Below are positions 22,617-34,826 of a stretch of DNA of 64,000 nt, in pieces; within the stretch, counting starts at the first letter, position 1; every line of letters begins with the position of its first letter. Under the pieces are notes generated by a model. It searched no databases and was not told the DNA's origin. It saw only the letters and a list, made by a program, of their open reading frames with translations. This DNA is from Siphonodentalium dalli (taxonomy: Eukaryota > Mollusca > Scaphopoda > Gadilida > Siphonodentaliidae): the NCBI GenBank assembly GCA_032622095.1, contig CP136063.1, positions 69,789,980 through 69,853,979 of the forward strand, in the 5' to 3' direction. A program made the translations under genes and the position numbers.

Positions 22617-23199
22617 CAGTAATGCCTTAAGTAATCGACCTCTTAACCAAAGCAGAATTATGGGTAACTTTTCAGGATTTAGTCGGAAATATGGCTTGTT
22701 GCCATTCATTGGAAAGCTCTCGCCGAGAGCTTTCCGATGAATGGCAACATGCCATATTTCCGACTAAATCCTGAAAAGTTACCCATAATTCTGCTTTGGT
22801 TAAGAGGTCGATTACTTTAGTGTACTGTCAGACGACCACGATACAATCGTAAGTGGAGGAATCGGGCCCAACGAGATCGTGGATAGTTTGTTCAGACGAT
22901 TGTGATGTCACGTGCATTATGATATTGTAGGTTTGTTCTAAAGCATGTGATCGACTACCCTACGACCATTTCCAGCTATGATTTTTACGTACACACGGCT
23001 GCGATTACGTCGCAAGTGGAGGTAACCAAGGATACGCCACGATATAACATCTAAAATCAAACACTGTCTGATATTATTTTTTTACCTACGATTTTGACGT
23101 GAGCATGCACACTCCATCTACCGGTTACTTCCTACGACGGAAATCTTTCCACTTACGATTGTATCGTGGATGTCTGAAAGTACACTTAGGGCATTACTG
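22617..23199. mobile_element. TA-flanked palindromic MITE (middle of nest)
   Basis: Ends CAGTAATGCC and GCATTACTG, with TA directly repeated at 22615-22616 and 23200-23201. The body is the long palindrome of this family: AATTATGGGTAACTTTTCAG, GGAAATATGGCTTGTTGCCA, AAGCTCTCGCCGAGAGCTTT and complements. It is itself interrupted near its right end by the element at 22820-23185. Confidence 0.85.
22820..23185. mobile_element. PIF/Harbinger-type MITE (inner of nest)
   Basis: Inverted ends begin GTGTACTGTCAGACGACCAC / GTGTACTTTCAGACATCCAC and share GATACAATCGTAAGTGGA. The 3 bp TTA is repeated on both sides (22817-22819, 23186-23188), the preferred PIF/Harbinger target. The uninterrupted host sequence GATTACTTAGGGCATTACTG is known from sister copies (for example the right end near 45480), which confirms the insertion. 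Confidence 0.8.
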
Positions 23200-23674
23200 T
23201 ATGTTGTCTGCTTATTTTTCACCAGATGAATAACAGACCATTGTAATGTATACTGTTATAAATGAGTGGGAGATTCCATTTAGCATAGAATGGGTTAATA
23301 TATAATTTATACATGTACTTCTGATTTTGATACTAAAATGAAATGTTTTGAGCCGAGAAGTGCCACCAACAAAACAAACAGGAATTATTCCACCAACGAG
23401 TGTCACCAATGTAACTAATAGAAAATAAATGTAAATATCTGCATTTAGAAAATTTAATCGCCATGCTGGTTTGAACACCCCAACAGTGTTTCATTTCATA
23501 TTTAATGTTGGATGCGGTTTCTGACAAGGTTTTATACAGAACAAAGCAAATAGGATTTAACAATAAAATAACAAAAAAAATAACATTGTTGTTGGGACTG
23601 GAAACCTGAATACATCTATAATTGACCTACTTTGTCCGATACCTAGTTCTCTATTTGCATCACCATCTAGCCTT

Positions 23675-23905
23675 GAAATAGTGGGTGTGATATTTTCAGA
23701 ATGAGGTCCCCAGAGGGTGAATTTAGTGATTCTACCCCACACAGTGGGCTAGCATCACCAAATTCACGCTCTGGGGGACCTCATTCTGCTTAGTCAGTTG
23801 AGGTCCCCAGAGGGTGAATTTAGTTATGCTAACCCAGTGTGGGATAGCATAACTAAATTCACCCTCTGGGACCTCATTCTGCAAATATCAGACACACAAT
23901 TTCAA
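23675..23905. mobile_element. CAAGCC hAT MITE, two hairpins
   Basis: Two adjacent palindromes of the AATGAGGTCCCCAGAGGGTG type with a CTTAGTCAGTTGAGG joint. Flanked by CCTTGAAATAGTGGGTGTGA and GACACACAATTTCAAGGCTTG. Complete or nearly so. Confidence 0.75.
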
Positions 23906-23934
23906 GGCTTGGTCACCATCAGGAATAATAATAT

Positions 23935-24060
23935 GCAGAAAATACTCTCAGTGAGAGCTTTCGGATGAATGGCAACAAGCCATATTTCCGACTAAATCCT
24001 GAAAAATTACCCATAATTCTGCTGTGGTTAAGGAGTCGATTATTTAGGGCGTTACATGTA
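23935..24060. mobile_element. Half copy of TA-flanked palindromic MITE
   Basis: Begins at the centre of the palindrome (CTCTCAGTGAGAGCTTTC) and runs to GATTATTTAGGGCGTTACATG. The left arm is missing. Confidence 0.8.
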
Positions 24061-24149
24061 TTATAAGAGGATACACAATAATTAATTCTCATATGCAGCT
24101 TGTTCTTATGATATACATGTACAATACATTTAACTTTATCCATACAAAA

Positions 24150-24465
24150 ATGGTCATTTAAACTAACTCTTTACTAAATACTATTGAAGAGTAGTTCCCT
24201 TAGGAAATGTTCAGAAAATAAGTTCAACAAACGACCATAGTGTTTGTTGAACTTATTATCTGAACATTTCCTACCATTAATATGAATCTTTCTGCACTTG
24301 TATTATCTGTCGTCTGCTTATTTTTCTATTTTCTCTCCAGATAAATGATAGTCCATTCCAATGTAAAACTTTCAAATTGAATGAAAGAATCCAATTAGTT
24401 TTGTATGACCCACATGTGAGTAAATCTTTTCCAAACAATTGATTCCTCGTACGATAAGTCAAATA
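24150..24465. mobile_element. TTAA MITE family 4, degraded copy
   Basis: Recognised by CTTTACTAAATACTATTGAA, the hairpin around GTTCAACAAACGACC, and GTCGTCTGCTTATTTTTC. The terminal TTAACCC is lost. A further end fragment lies at about 24836-24925 (CTCCAGATGAATAATAATCC ... AAGGTTAAC). Confidence 0.65.
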
Positions 24466-25248
24466 CATGTTTCGTAGGTATGCATTAACAAAATGTCCGA
24501 ATATGGTCGATTAATGTTATGGATGGGACAACACCAATACAATTTGGGAAATGTATAACTTATCTATAAATGTGTGTACCTTTGATTCAGGTACGATATA
24601 TATGGTAAACTTGGTACCCAATATACCGGAGGACATGGGGCTTTCTTGTTTATTTTATTTCAACTTTCTGAATGATTCTGAATCTACTTATACAGCAGGG
24701 TGCTCTGCCTATCATTAGCTTATGTCAGCTTCCGGTGGGCAAGACATGGTACCTCTTGTCGTGGAGTCAAGTGCCATTTGGGCACCCCCCCCCCCCCCCT
24801 TTACTCACATATGTGGGTCATACAAAGAATATTTTTCCATTTTACCTCCAGATGAATAATAATCCGCTCCAATGTATAACTTTCTAATTGAATGGAAGAA
24901 TTCAATTAGTAAAGAGAAGGTTAACACTCAGATAATTACGAGCGAACTATCATAAAAATAATAACTTTCATCCTGCAATTATTTGGGATAATGGACATGC
25001 AGGTTTAAACTGGAGAATGTCAAACTTAGCACTTCAAGCATCAAGAGATTATAAAATTCCATTTGCTTGACAGAAACATCTGCACAATGGTGGTTGAATT
25101 ATAATCTGTTAATAGACTCGACAAAATACAAAATGAGAATTGTTTAACACAAGTAGCGGGTGCTATGCAGATTTGTGTCAGGGAGAAGTCAAGTCACTTT
25201 TCCCAGAATGAGGATGAGAGTTTTACATGATAAGTAACTATAGAGCAT

Positions 25249-25399
25249 CAAGCCTTGAAATAGGGTGTCTGTCATTTGCAGAATGAGGTCCCCAGAGGGT
25301 GAATTTGGTGATGCTAGCCTGCTATGCTGGGTAGCATCACTAAATTCACCCTCTGGGGACCTCATTCTGCAAATGACAGACACCCTATTTCAAGGCTTG
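25249..25399. mobile_element. Short CAAGCC hAT MITE with exact TSD
   Basis: A 151-bp almost perfect palindrome with ends CAAGCCTTGAAATAGGGTGT and complement. TAGAGCAT is repeated directly outside both ends (25241-25248 and 25400-25407). An 8-bp duplication and CA-starting TIRs point to the hAT superfamily. Confidence 0.9.
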
Positions 25400-25737
25400 T
25401 AGAGCATTCTGTTATTTGTTTCCATTTGTTTCCATTTGTTTTTATTTTATAATCAAAATAGTCTGTTATCTTGAAGTGTGGCATTAAATTTTGGCATTCT
25501 CCAATATAATGTTACGATAAGAAAATTCACTATTTATGATTTACTTGCAAACAAATTATCACAACTTTATGGTTTGTGACATCAACAGTTGAGGAAAATT
25601 CAGTTTGAGGAATCAGTTTCACCATCCATGTCCAGAGATTACTAGAACATCAATATAGTAAATACATTCTAGAATTCCAAAATTTCAGATAGCACTATAT
25701 ACGTAGCATGTTAAAATCTCACACAACCACAAGAATT

Positions 25738-26240
25738 AACCCTTTCTTTACTAAATACTCATAAAGGAGTAGTTACCTTTGGAAATGTTCAGACAATAAA
25801 CCTTCCATGACTGGAGCTTCCTGAAAATTTGCGAAAACCCTCTGCCAATGCATTCTCTTATATATGCGAGTCTCCCTTAAGGAACTTCACATATATAAGA
25901 GAATACATTGGACTAACAAGATTTACCTTGACCTTGTAAGCCAGTGCATTCTCATATATGCGAGGCTCCCTATAAGAGCATATATATATGCACTGACACA
26001 GGGTATTTAATGCTGCACCAGTGAAGCTCCCATCATAAAGGGATAAGAGAAGCCGTTCTTTTAACTTATTATCTAAACATTTCCCACCAATGAATATGAA
26101 TCTTTCTGTGCTTGTATTACCTTTTTGCCTGTCTGTCGTCTGCTATTATTATCCGAACATCCCTCCAAATGAATAATAGACCATTCCAATGAGTAGTTTT
26201 ATAGCTGAATGGGAGAATCCATTTAGTACAGAAAGGGTTA
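25738..26240. mobile_element. TTAA family 4 MITE with nested family 3 copy
   Basis: The outer element begins TTAACCCTTTCTTTACTAAA and ends CAGAAAGGGTTAA. Inside it, about 25799-26044, is a family 3 element (CCTTCCATGACTGGAGCTTC ... CATCATAAAGGG) with TAA on both sides in place of the usual TTAA. The interrupted AAATGTTCAGACAATAA ... ACTTATTATCTAAACATTT hairpin resumes after it. Confidence 0.75.
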
Positions 26241-26424
26241 ACAAGGCATAGGAAAATTGATCTAATCACTGCATAAAGCCATCTTCCGATGAGCATTTTG
26301 AGTCGGTTGCATCCAACATGTTGACTGCGTTTGTGGCCTTATAAGGAGTGTTCAGACATTGCAGCATGTGAGACATTGATAATTAGAACACAAGCAATAA
26401 ATACTACAAAAGAATGAATCTGCA

Positions 26425-26730
26425 AAGCGTTTCATGACTGGAGCTTGCTTAATTTTGCGAAAACCCTGTGCCAATGCATTCTCTTATATATGAGAGTCTC
26501 CCAAAGGGAGCCTCACATATATAAGAGAATACATTGAACTAACACTATTTACTTTGACCTTGTAAGCCAGTGCTTTCTCTTATTAATGCCAGGCTCCCTA
26601 TGGAAGACTCACATATATAAGATAATTATTAATACCAGGCTCCCTATGGAAGACTCACATATATAAGATAATGCACTGGCACATGATCTTTAATGTTGCA
26701 CCTGCGTAGCTCCCGTCATGAAAGGGTTAA
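26425..26730. mobile_element. TTAA MITE family 3 copy
   Basis: Starts near TTTCATGACTGGAGCTTGC and ends CCGTCATGAAAGGGTTAA. Hairpin arms are present in decayed form. A 42-bp segment containing AATACCAGGCTCCCTATGGA and CTCACATATATAAGATAA is duplicated near 26580-26665. Confidence 0.7.
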
Positions 26731-26739
26731 GAAGAACCA

Positions 26740-27300
26740 TTTAGTATGCGAATCAGGGACCAGCCTAGTTTCAAGAAGTGGGTTGTTATCAGGGAGAAGT
26801 CATAATAGCTGACATGACATATTATGGACTTATGTAGGTGCGTGAAACTATTAAGTTAGTATTCAGGTGCTATGCCAACCAGGGAAATGTAGCACTCTAC
26901 TAACATCGCCAAAAATCACAAGCAAACCCACCGTACTAATCAATAGAAAACATCGTCTGAACAATGCCCAATTGTAAATATTTACTTCTCGAATTGGGAC
27001 ACAAATATCGGCAATAAACTAACAAAAATGATTTTGCCACCGAGGGTCACTGTATTTAATTAATATATAAGAATGACGGTGTGTTTTGTAAATTTGGATA
27101 TACAATTTGTAAAAATAACTACTTGAGCAAGATTATTCTCCATTTCTATCTGATAACCCCACCGGAGTGTTTCACATCACTTTAATACAAAGTTTATAAT
27201 GCAAAAGCCCATTTATAATTGCACCATTATTAGGCAATACACTTTATAAATGCTGTCTGGATATTTTCACACTGGTAAAGAGAGAGAAATCACAGTAGTT
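26740..27300. other. no recognised feature
   Basis: AT-rich sequence without recognised repeat or coding motif. Confidence 0.4.
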
Positions 27301-27309
27301 TCTATAGAA

Positions 27310-27477
27310 ATTTGATAATAAAGGAACTTTCTCAAGAAGATGAGGCCTGAGCAGAATGAGGTCCACAGAGGGTGAATTTAGAGACGCTGGCATGCTATGC
27401 GGGATAGCATCACTAAATTCACCACCTGGGGACCTCATTCTGCAAATTACAGACAGGCTATAATCAGGCTTGCTCCC
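27310..27477. mobile_element. CAAGCC hAT MITE, truncated
   Basis: Internal block AAATTTGATAATAAAGGAAC leads into the right palindrome and the end GACAGGCTATAATCAGGCTTG. The left end is missing. Confidence 0.7.
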
Positions 27478-27669
27478 GAGTAGCCCTCTAGGCTGGTCCA
27501 TGGCGGGAATGAGCTAAGATTCACAAACATGTCTTCCATCACAAATAAGGTATGAATTGGTCTGTGACGAATCTAAAAATAGAAGTCCTGAGATTGTTGT
27601 CAACGCATTGGACACATAAACCTCTGTCTCAGTAAGTATTGCATAAATGGTCAAAACACAATGCGCAAC

Positions 27670-28030
27670 TTAACCCTTTACCCAACAAAACGGCCAAAAA
27701 CGGCCAAAAACGCCCAAATAAAGCTTCAACAGCCTAAAATATCTTTGGTCTGTCTCAATAACACCATACAAATATGGATATCATTGGAACCGGTTCATTG
27801 ACCACATTGTGATGGTTACAGTTATGCCCTGTGCCAATGCATTCTCTTATATATGCGAGTCGACCATAGGTCGCCTCGCATATACAAGAGAATGCATTGG
27901 CCTAAATTTTATCGTTTTTAATATGTGTTAAGCCAATGCATTCTCTTATATATGCGAGGCGACCTATGGTCGACTCGCATATATAAGAGAATGCATTGGC
28001 ACAGGGCCGTTCTGTTGGGTAAAGGGTTAA
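27670..28030. mobile_element. TTAA MITE family 1, copy 4
   Basis: TTAA at 27670-27673 and 28027-28030. The left end has a CGGCCAAAAA duplication, and the spacer between hairpins is shortened. Both hairpins present. Confidence 0.85.
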
Positions 28031-28409
28031 TCAAGAATCTTTTATAGAATGAATTGTGGACGGTGCAAGGATATATTTCCTGAAAACGAAGCTTAAGTAA
28101 AATGTCACCAAGCGCCATCTGCAACGAGTACGATAAAAGATTCTATTTGATACAAGTTGTGTTCGGTATTTATTCCACACCTTTGTGTCCAATGAGTTTA
28201 ATCCATGATTGTAATCACTATTGATACTCTAAACTATCTTTAATATTGTGATTTAAGTCTGATAGAATACCAAGAGTGGATCATTGATGTTATGTACGTC
28301 ATTTCTCTTGGCAACAATTAATTAATGTCAACACAAAGTAGATCGGGCTTGTATTTCTCTTGTGGTATACAACGATTTGTATACAATGACTGGGATTACG
28401 TCACATCGA

Positions 28410-28590
28410 TGGGTGTGGAATAAATAGAGAATCTACAACTCGTCCCCAGTTTATAGCGGAATTTCCAAAACGAGTCCAGTAAGTTCGGTCTTGACTGAGC
28501 CTTTGGTGAGGTCCATACCTAATATACTGGATGAATTTTGCAAATTCCTCTATAAGATGGGGACAAGTTGTAGATTCTATTTATTACGTG
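28410..28590. repeat. Inverted repeat with 170-bp spread
   Basis: AATAAATAGAGAATCTACAA then CTCGTCCCC near 28419 pairs imperfectly with GGGGACAAGTTGTAGATTCT ATTTATT near 28560-28587. Probably the ends of a small MITE. Borders uncertain. Confidence 0.5.
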
Positions 28591-28999
28591 ATCCAAAACC
28601 TTGATAAAACATACTTAAATCAACAAATGGGATGTGAAATTAACATCGGCTTCTATACTGTATGCGATGACATTTCAGATAAAAAAAGAATCTGTGACGT
28701 ATTTAATGGCGTATATTTAAGGAATTAACTTTTCAAACTCTTCACTCATTAGAGTTTGAATGAAAAATATTGGACGCCATAGTATTTGAATATGTATCGT
28801 ACGTAATGTAAACAGACGACAAACCGAATGCAAAGGTCACCTGGCACTATTTCCTGTTATTAAACGAACGTTTAATATCACAATTTATAGAATGGGTTTA
28901 TTGAATGGAATAAAGGTAGGATCATGTAATAAATTCTAATTTCCAACACATGACATACAAAGGATGTAACAGACCTGTATGAACACCCCCAAAATAATG

Positions 29000-29203
29000 T
29001 TAACCCTTTCAGTGCCAAATCCGATTTTTGTATCAACCCATATTTCCTTGATCATTTTTCAAATTTATTGATTATATTTGATGGAAAGAGCTCTTAGAGC
29101 TCTTTACATCAATGAATCACATTATTATAATCAATAAATTTGAAAAAATGATCAAGGAAATATGGGTTGATACAAAAATCGGACATGGCACTGAAAGGGT
29201 TAA
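29000..29203. mobile_element. TTAA MITE family 2, compact palindrome
   Basis: TTAA at both ends; termini CCCTTTCAGTGCCAAATCC and GGCACTGAAAGGG. The 196 bp between are a nearly perfect inverted repeat centred on GAGCTCTTAGAGCTC, so this copy is a single long hairpin. Confidence 0.85.
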
Positions 29204-29859
29204 GGCCTAAAAAAAATAGTGATGTTTCTGGTAACCCGCTCACCCCTAGACCAGACCTCTGCCACTAATAGTTTTATTGACCCCATGAAAAAACAGAAAT
29301 AAATGCATATGGCCAGTTCAACTAGGAGATTCAACGGTTCAACGGTTGATGTTGATTTAAATTAAAAATACTACCAAGTATTTATTGTCCCTTCCAATAC
29401 CCACAGTAATGTACTCATTGTGTCCTGTTATATCAGATTTGGAGCCAGGGGTATGTATTCAGAATAAATATATTCCATATACGGATGTTAAAAAAAAAAA
29501 AAATTCCACTCGCCCCTACTTTTTTACCCTCCATTATCGGAAACATCATTATTTTTTTTTTGGCCTGATGGGGCCATTATCACATTCATAGTAAGATTTT
29601 CACAGGTGATCACTTTTGTAATCTTTTCACACATCTGCTTAGAACGTTAGAATGAGACTAGTTTGTTATATTTAGCCAATCTATAGACAACGTGATAATT
29701 TAATGAATCAACCAACGGCTGGCTTTGGTTCAAACTTGGCTAATAATACACTAGAATCAACCTCCATTTGTCGCAAAAGTAAACAGATAGATGGTCAATA
29801 AAACATATGCAATGTAATAGACGCATCACAGCCATCTCAACACCTTAGTGTTATTTTCT

Positions 29860-30266
29860 TTAACCCTTTCAGTGCCAGGTCCGATTTTTGTATCAACCCA
29901 TATACCCTGTTGGCCTAACAATTTTTCATCATTTGTCATTATTTTTTACAATTTGTTCTTATATTCTTTAGCAGACATATTTTGTAGGTTTAGTGCCAGG
30001 GTATCTTACTTTTTTCATGGGCATCAAAATTATTACTATGAATACTTGGTGATAGTTTTGAGTTATAACATGCCCCTAAGGTTTTATCCAGTTTGTTTTT
30101 AAATTCGCTATAGCGTGCTTAAGCATACCCAAAAAAAATTCAACCCAAAAAAATTAAAAAAAATTTATAAAAAACAAATCTAAAAAAAAACAATATTTTT
30201 TTAAATTGTTTTTATTTTTTTAGGGCCGATTTTACAGAGATCGTCCCCTGGCACTGAAAGGGTTAA
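29860..30266. mobile_element. TTAA MITE family 2 without hairpin module
   Basis: TTAA at both ends. Follows the copy at 21272 closely but reads CCCTGTTGGCCTAACAATTT where that copy has the 69-bp hairpin. The A-rich region near 30130-30220 is expanded. Confidence 0.85.
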
Positions 30267-30660
30267 TTCAATTTCAAGGAACGTATACAACAGACTCGTG
30301 AACACTACTTTACTTGATGAAACAACAAGATTTGAAATGCTGGCTATGAAAGTGATCACAGGTGAAGATCTAGACTACGCTTGTGACTGGTCTGAAAAGC
30401 AGACTACGAATGTGATTGATGTCTTGTGACAATGACCCCATCAGCCTAATTAAACACAGGGAGCAGGCACTTGTTTAATGGATTAGGCTGCCATGCCACT
30501 TGAGCAATCACAGGCACAGGTTGAAATTCTCTTCCCACTCATTCTATGGTTTCTGGAAGAAGACAAAAAAAAGTGTCAGCAGAGATGAAATTTGAAGAAA
30601 GAAAATAACAACATGAACTTTCATTTAGTGTTTGTATAGCGTTTAAACTATACATATAAA

Positions 30661-32286
30661 CAAGCCTTGAAATAGTGTGTCTGTCATTTGCAGAATGAGG
30701 TCCCCAGAGGGTGAATTTAATGATGCTATCATCATGCATGATGGGCTAGCATCACCAAATTCACCCTCTGGGAACCTCATTCTGTTTAGGCCTCAACTGC
30801 TATGGGAGACCTAGGATCAGATTGAAGTTCCCCAGTTGAAGTTGGTGATGTTCACCCATCAGTCACTTCGATTATGCATTTTATCTTCTGCAAATTAGGG
30901 GATATATAAACTGAATAGGAGGGAAAAAGAAACTAAAAACAATGTTAAATTGAGACTATAAATACTTCCCAGAGATGGGGCATAAGCAGAATGAGGTCCC
31001 AGAGGGTGAATTTTATGATGCTATCATCATGCATGGTGGGCTAGCATCACCAAATTCACCCTCTGGGAACCTCATTCTGTTTAGGCCTCAACTGCTATGG
31101 GAGACCTAGGATCAGATTGAAGTTCCCCAGTTGAAGTTGGTGATGTTCACCCATCAGTCACTTCGATTATGCATTTTATCTTCTGCAAATTAGGGGATAT
31201 ATAAACTGAATAGGAGGGAAAAAGAAACTAAAAACAATGTTAAATTGAGACTATAAATAATTCCCAGAGATGAGGCATAAGCAGAATGAGGTCCCAGAGG
31301 GTGAATTTAATGATGCTATCATCATGCATGGTGGGCTAGCATCACAAAATTCACCCTCTGGGAACCTCATTCTGTTTAGGCCTCAACTGCTATGGGAGAC
31401 CTAGGATCAGATTGAAGTTCCCCAGTTGAAGTTGGTGATGTTCACCCATCAGTCACTTCGATTATGCATTTTATCTTCTGCAAATCAGGGGATATATAAA
31501 CTGAATAGGAGGGAAAAAGAAACTAAAAACAATGTTAAATTGAGACTATAAATACTTCCCAGAGATGAGGCATAAGCAGAATGAGGTCCCAGAGGGTGAA
31601 TTTAATGATGCTATCATCATGCATGGTGGGCTAGCATCACCAAATTCACCCTCTGGGAACCTCATTCTGTTTAGGCCTCAACTGCTATGGGAGACCTAGG
31701 ATCAGATTGAAGTTCCCCAGTTGAAGTTGGTGATGTTCACCCATCAGTCACTTCGATTATGCATTTTATCTTCTGCAAATTAGGGGATATATAAACTGAA
31801 TAGGAGGGAAAAAGAAACTAAAAACAATGTTAAATTGTGACTATAAATACTTCCCAGAGATGAGGCATAAGCAGAATGAGGTCCCAGAGGGTGAATTTAA
31901 TGATGCTATCATCATGCATGGTGGGCTAGCATCACCAAATTCACCCTCTGGGAACCTCATTCTGTTTAGGCCTCAACTGCTATGGGAGACCTAGGATCAG
32001 ATTGAAGTTCCCCAGTTGAAGTTGGTGATGTTCACCCATCAGTCACTTCGATTATGCATTTTATCTTCTGCAAATCAGGGGATATATAAACTGAATAGGA
32101 GGGAAAAAGAAACTAAAAACAATGTTAAATTGAGACTATAAATACTTCCCAGAGATGAGGCATAAGCAGAATGAGGTCCCAGAGGGTGAATTTAGCGATG
32201 CTAGCCCACTGTGTGGGGTAGCGTCACTAAATTCACCTTCCGGGGACTTCATTCTGCAAACAACAAACACACTATTTAAAGGCTTG
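30661..32286. mobile_element. hAT MITE containing a 295-bp satellite
   Basis: The outer ends are CAAGCCTTGAAATAGTGTGT and its decayed complement. CATATAAA is repeated exactly outside both (30653-30660, 32287-32294). Inside, the block running from GCAGAATGAGGTCCC through one palindrome and the internal CTATGGGAGACCTAGGATCA ... AGAGATGAGGCATAA sequence is repeated. Block starts are 30690, 30986, 31281, 31576, 31871 and 32166, giving spacings of 296, 295, 295, 295 and 295. The units differ by only a few bases. Confidence 0.95.
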
Positions 32287-32580
32287 CATATAAACACTCT
32301 ACATTCTACAAGAGGTTGCACCATGGAGGCTTGCAACCCCCCATGGCACCAAATAGAAACATGGGCAATGCATGGTTCTGATAGCTGAGTGGATGGACAG
32401 AAAGCAAAGAAAGGTAATTCTACAATGGAAAATGCACTTTTTAAAGCCCTCCTGATGTTGAAATTTCATTCCGATCTGGTAACCTATAGCTGAGGTGTAT
32501 CCCTGGATGAACAGATGGGTAGACGGACAAAATTAACCCATTTTCTCAAACACTGAGGATGTAACAAAAGGGAAATAATT

Positions 32581-33018
32581 AAGACCGAGTTTAGTGTGTC
32601 TGTCGTTTGTAGAATGAGGTCCCCAGAGGGTGAATTTAGTAGGCTAGCATCTCTAAATTCACCCTCTGGGGACCTAATACTGCTTAGGCCTCATCTTCTC
32701 TGGAAAGTTTCTTTATTATCAAATTTCTATAGAAACTTCTTCATAGATTCTATTACTTTTTTAGTTTAGTTTCTCTATGTCCTCAAATTGGCAGACGACA
32801 CATTGCATAATCGAGGTTCCCAATGGGTTTACATCACAATATTCACAATTTGGGACTTCAATCCGAGTCTATGTGTCCCATAACAGATGAGGCCATGCAG
32901 AATGTGGTCCCAGAGAGTGAGTTTCGTTATGCTAGCCTACTGTGCAGGATAGCATAACTAAATTCACCCTCTGGGGACCTCATTCTGCAAATGACAGGCA
33001 CACTGAACTCAGACTTGG
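32581..33018. mobile_element. CAAGCC hAT MITE with exact TSD
   Basis: AAATAATT lies directly outside both ends (32573-32580, 33019-33026). The left terminus is mutated (AAGACCGAGTTTAGTG); the right reads CTGAACTCAGACTTGG. Two palindromes flank an internal block with TCTCTATGTCCTCAAATTGG. Confidence 0.85.
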
Positions 33019-33584
33019 AAATAATTACCCCCAGAGAGCTTTATGGTATGATTAGTGATATAAACAAAGAATTTGTATACCATCTTCTATTTTCAACAGA
33101 AAGTATGTAACAAATTAATTAATTTGAGTTGACGATGAATGTTGAGAACATGTGTGTACACATAGAACTAAAACGTTGGTAACTAAAATAAAAATTAGAG
33201 AATGAGTTAAGACCCGTTTAATATGTCGCACACAGCATGGTTGGCACGAGACTAATTGATACTTAAATGAATAAGCCCATGAAAGCTCAACTGGAGCATG
33301 ACTCGTCAAAATTTCTCTGGCATGACCCAACATATATACATTTGGTGCCAATGTGCAACATGTATGTATTGTTTTAAACAACTTGCTGGACACAGGTCGT
33401 GATAAGATGATCCAGGGAAAATAACTCCCCACTCCCTGATGTTGAGCCAGACAAGGATAGAATGACCGTGTTGGTGCACCATATAAAATGGGCCTGAACA
33501 TTTTATTTGTTTTCATTTAACATTCATGCTGTTGTGCATTATTGATCACTTAAGTTTTTTTTTAGTAATAATAGTTATCAAACA

Positions 33585-34133
33585 TTAACCCTTTACCCAA
33601 CAGAAGGGCCCTGTGCCAATGCATTCTCTTATATATGCGAGTCGATCATAGGTCGCCTCGCATATATAAGAGAATGCATTGGCTTAACACATTAAAAATT
33701 ATAAAATTGTTAAAGAATGTAACAAAAAATGGTAAAAAGTGTTAAAAAAAAGATTGTTTTTAGGCCAATGCATTCTCTTATATATGCGAGGCGACCATAG
33801 GTCGCCTCGCATATATAAGAGAATGCATTGGCTTAACACATTAAAAATTATAAAATTGTTAAAGAATGTAACAAAAAATGGTAAAAAGTGTTAAAAAAAG
33901 ATTGTTTTTAGGCCAATGCATTCTCTTATATATGCGAGGCGACCTATGGTCGACTCGCATATATAAGAGAATGCATTGGCACAGGGCATAACTGTAACCA
34001 TCACAATGTGTTCAATGAACCGGTTCCAATGATATCCATATTTGTATGGTTTTATTGAGACAGACCCAAGATATTTTAGGCTGTTGAAGCTTTATTTGGC
34101 CGGTTTTGGCCGGTTTGTTGGGTAAAGGGTTAA
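33585..34133. mobile_element. TTAA MITE family 1, copy 5, three hairpins
   Basis: Reverse orientation, TTAA at 33585-33588 and 34130-34133. A segment of about 149 bp (spacer plus one hairpin) is tandemly duplicated: GGCTTAACACATTAAAAATT occurs at 33681 and 33830. The extra middle hairpin has a perfect centre, GCGAGGCGACC ATA GGTCGCCTCGC, a hybrid of the two normal hairpins. Confidence 0.85.
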
Positions 34134-34219
34134 GAAGGCTAGAATATCAGGTAAAACTATTTCTGAACTATTTCTGAACAACTGCAGCACTTTGCTAATA
34201 TTTTAACAAATTCCACAAA

Positions 34220-34574
34220 CAAGCCTGCAAATACAGTGTCTGTCATTCTGCTTAAGCCCTCAACTGCTATGGGAGACCTAGGATCAGATTGAAGTTCCCC
34301 AGTTGAAGTTGGTGATGTTCACCCACTGGGCACCTCGATTATGCATTTTGTCTTCTGAAAATGAGGGGATGTAGAAACTTCCCAGAAGGGAAAACGTAAC
34401 TAAAAACAATGTTAATTTGAGAATATAGATACTTCCCAGAAGATGAGGCCTAAGCAGAGAATGAGGTCTCCAGAAGGTGAATTTGGTGATGCTAGCGGGC
34501 GCGGGATAGTATCACTAAATTCACCCTCTGAGGACCTCATTCTGCAAATGACAGACACACCATTTGCAGACTTG
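34220..34574. mobile_element. CAAGCC hAT MITE, left palindrome lost
   Basis: Ends CAAGCCTGCAAATACAGTGT and CATTTGCAGACTTG. Flanking 8-mers TCCACAAA and TCCCCAAA differ by one base. The left end passes straight from GTCATTCTGC to the internal block, so its palindrome is deleted. Confidence 0.8.
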
Positions 34575-34826
34575 TCCCCAAAGGCTTTCTTTTGTGTCAA
34601 GTACTATAGACTCATTTCACCATTTCATCTAAAATTGAGTCGATTATTTAGGGCATTACTGTATATATATATAATTACATTCAATTTAAAAACAGAATGT
34701 TTGTCTTCCTACCTGATTTTTTTATAAAATGAGAAAAATAAAAATTCAAAACATATTGTCAGGGTATTATATTGTCAGAGTATTATATTGTCAGAGTATT
34801 ATATCGTTAGATTTGTGATCTCTTAC

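Larger units (their letters stand above)
22492..23298. mobile_element. TTAA MITE family 4 (outer of nested set)
   Basis: TTAA at 22492-22495 and 23295-23298. The left part has AATACTCATTGACGAGTAGT and a hairpin around AAATGTTCAGATAATAAGTT. The right part has GTTGTCTGCTTATTTTTC and ends GAATGGGTTAA. It is interrupted at TA 22615-22616 by the palindromic element at 22617-23199. Confidence 0.8.

Noticed and set aside
33115-33516. 133-codon minus frame downstream of the last recognised erlin exon
   Set aside because: No similarity to an erlin tail and no fitting phase-0 acceptor seen; could at most be untranslated sequence.
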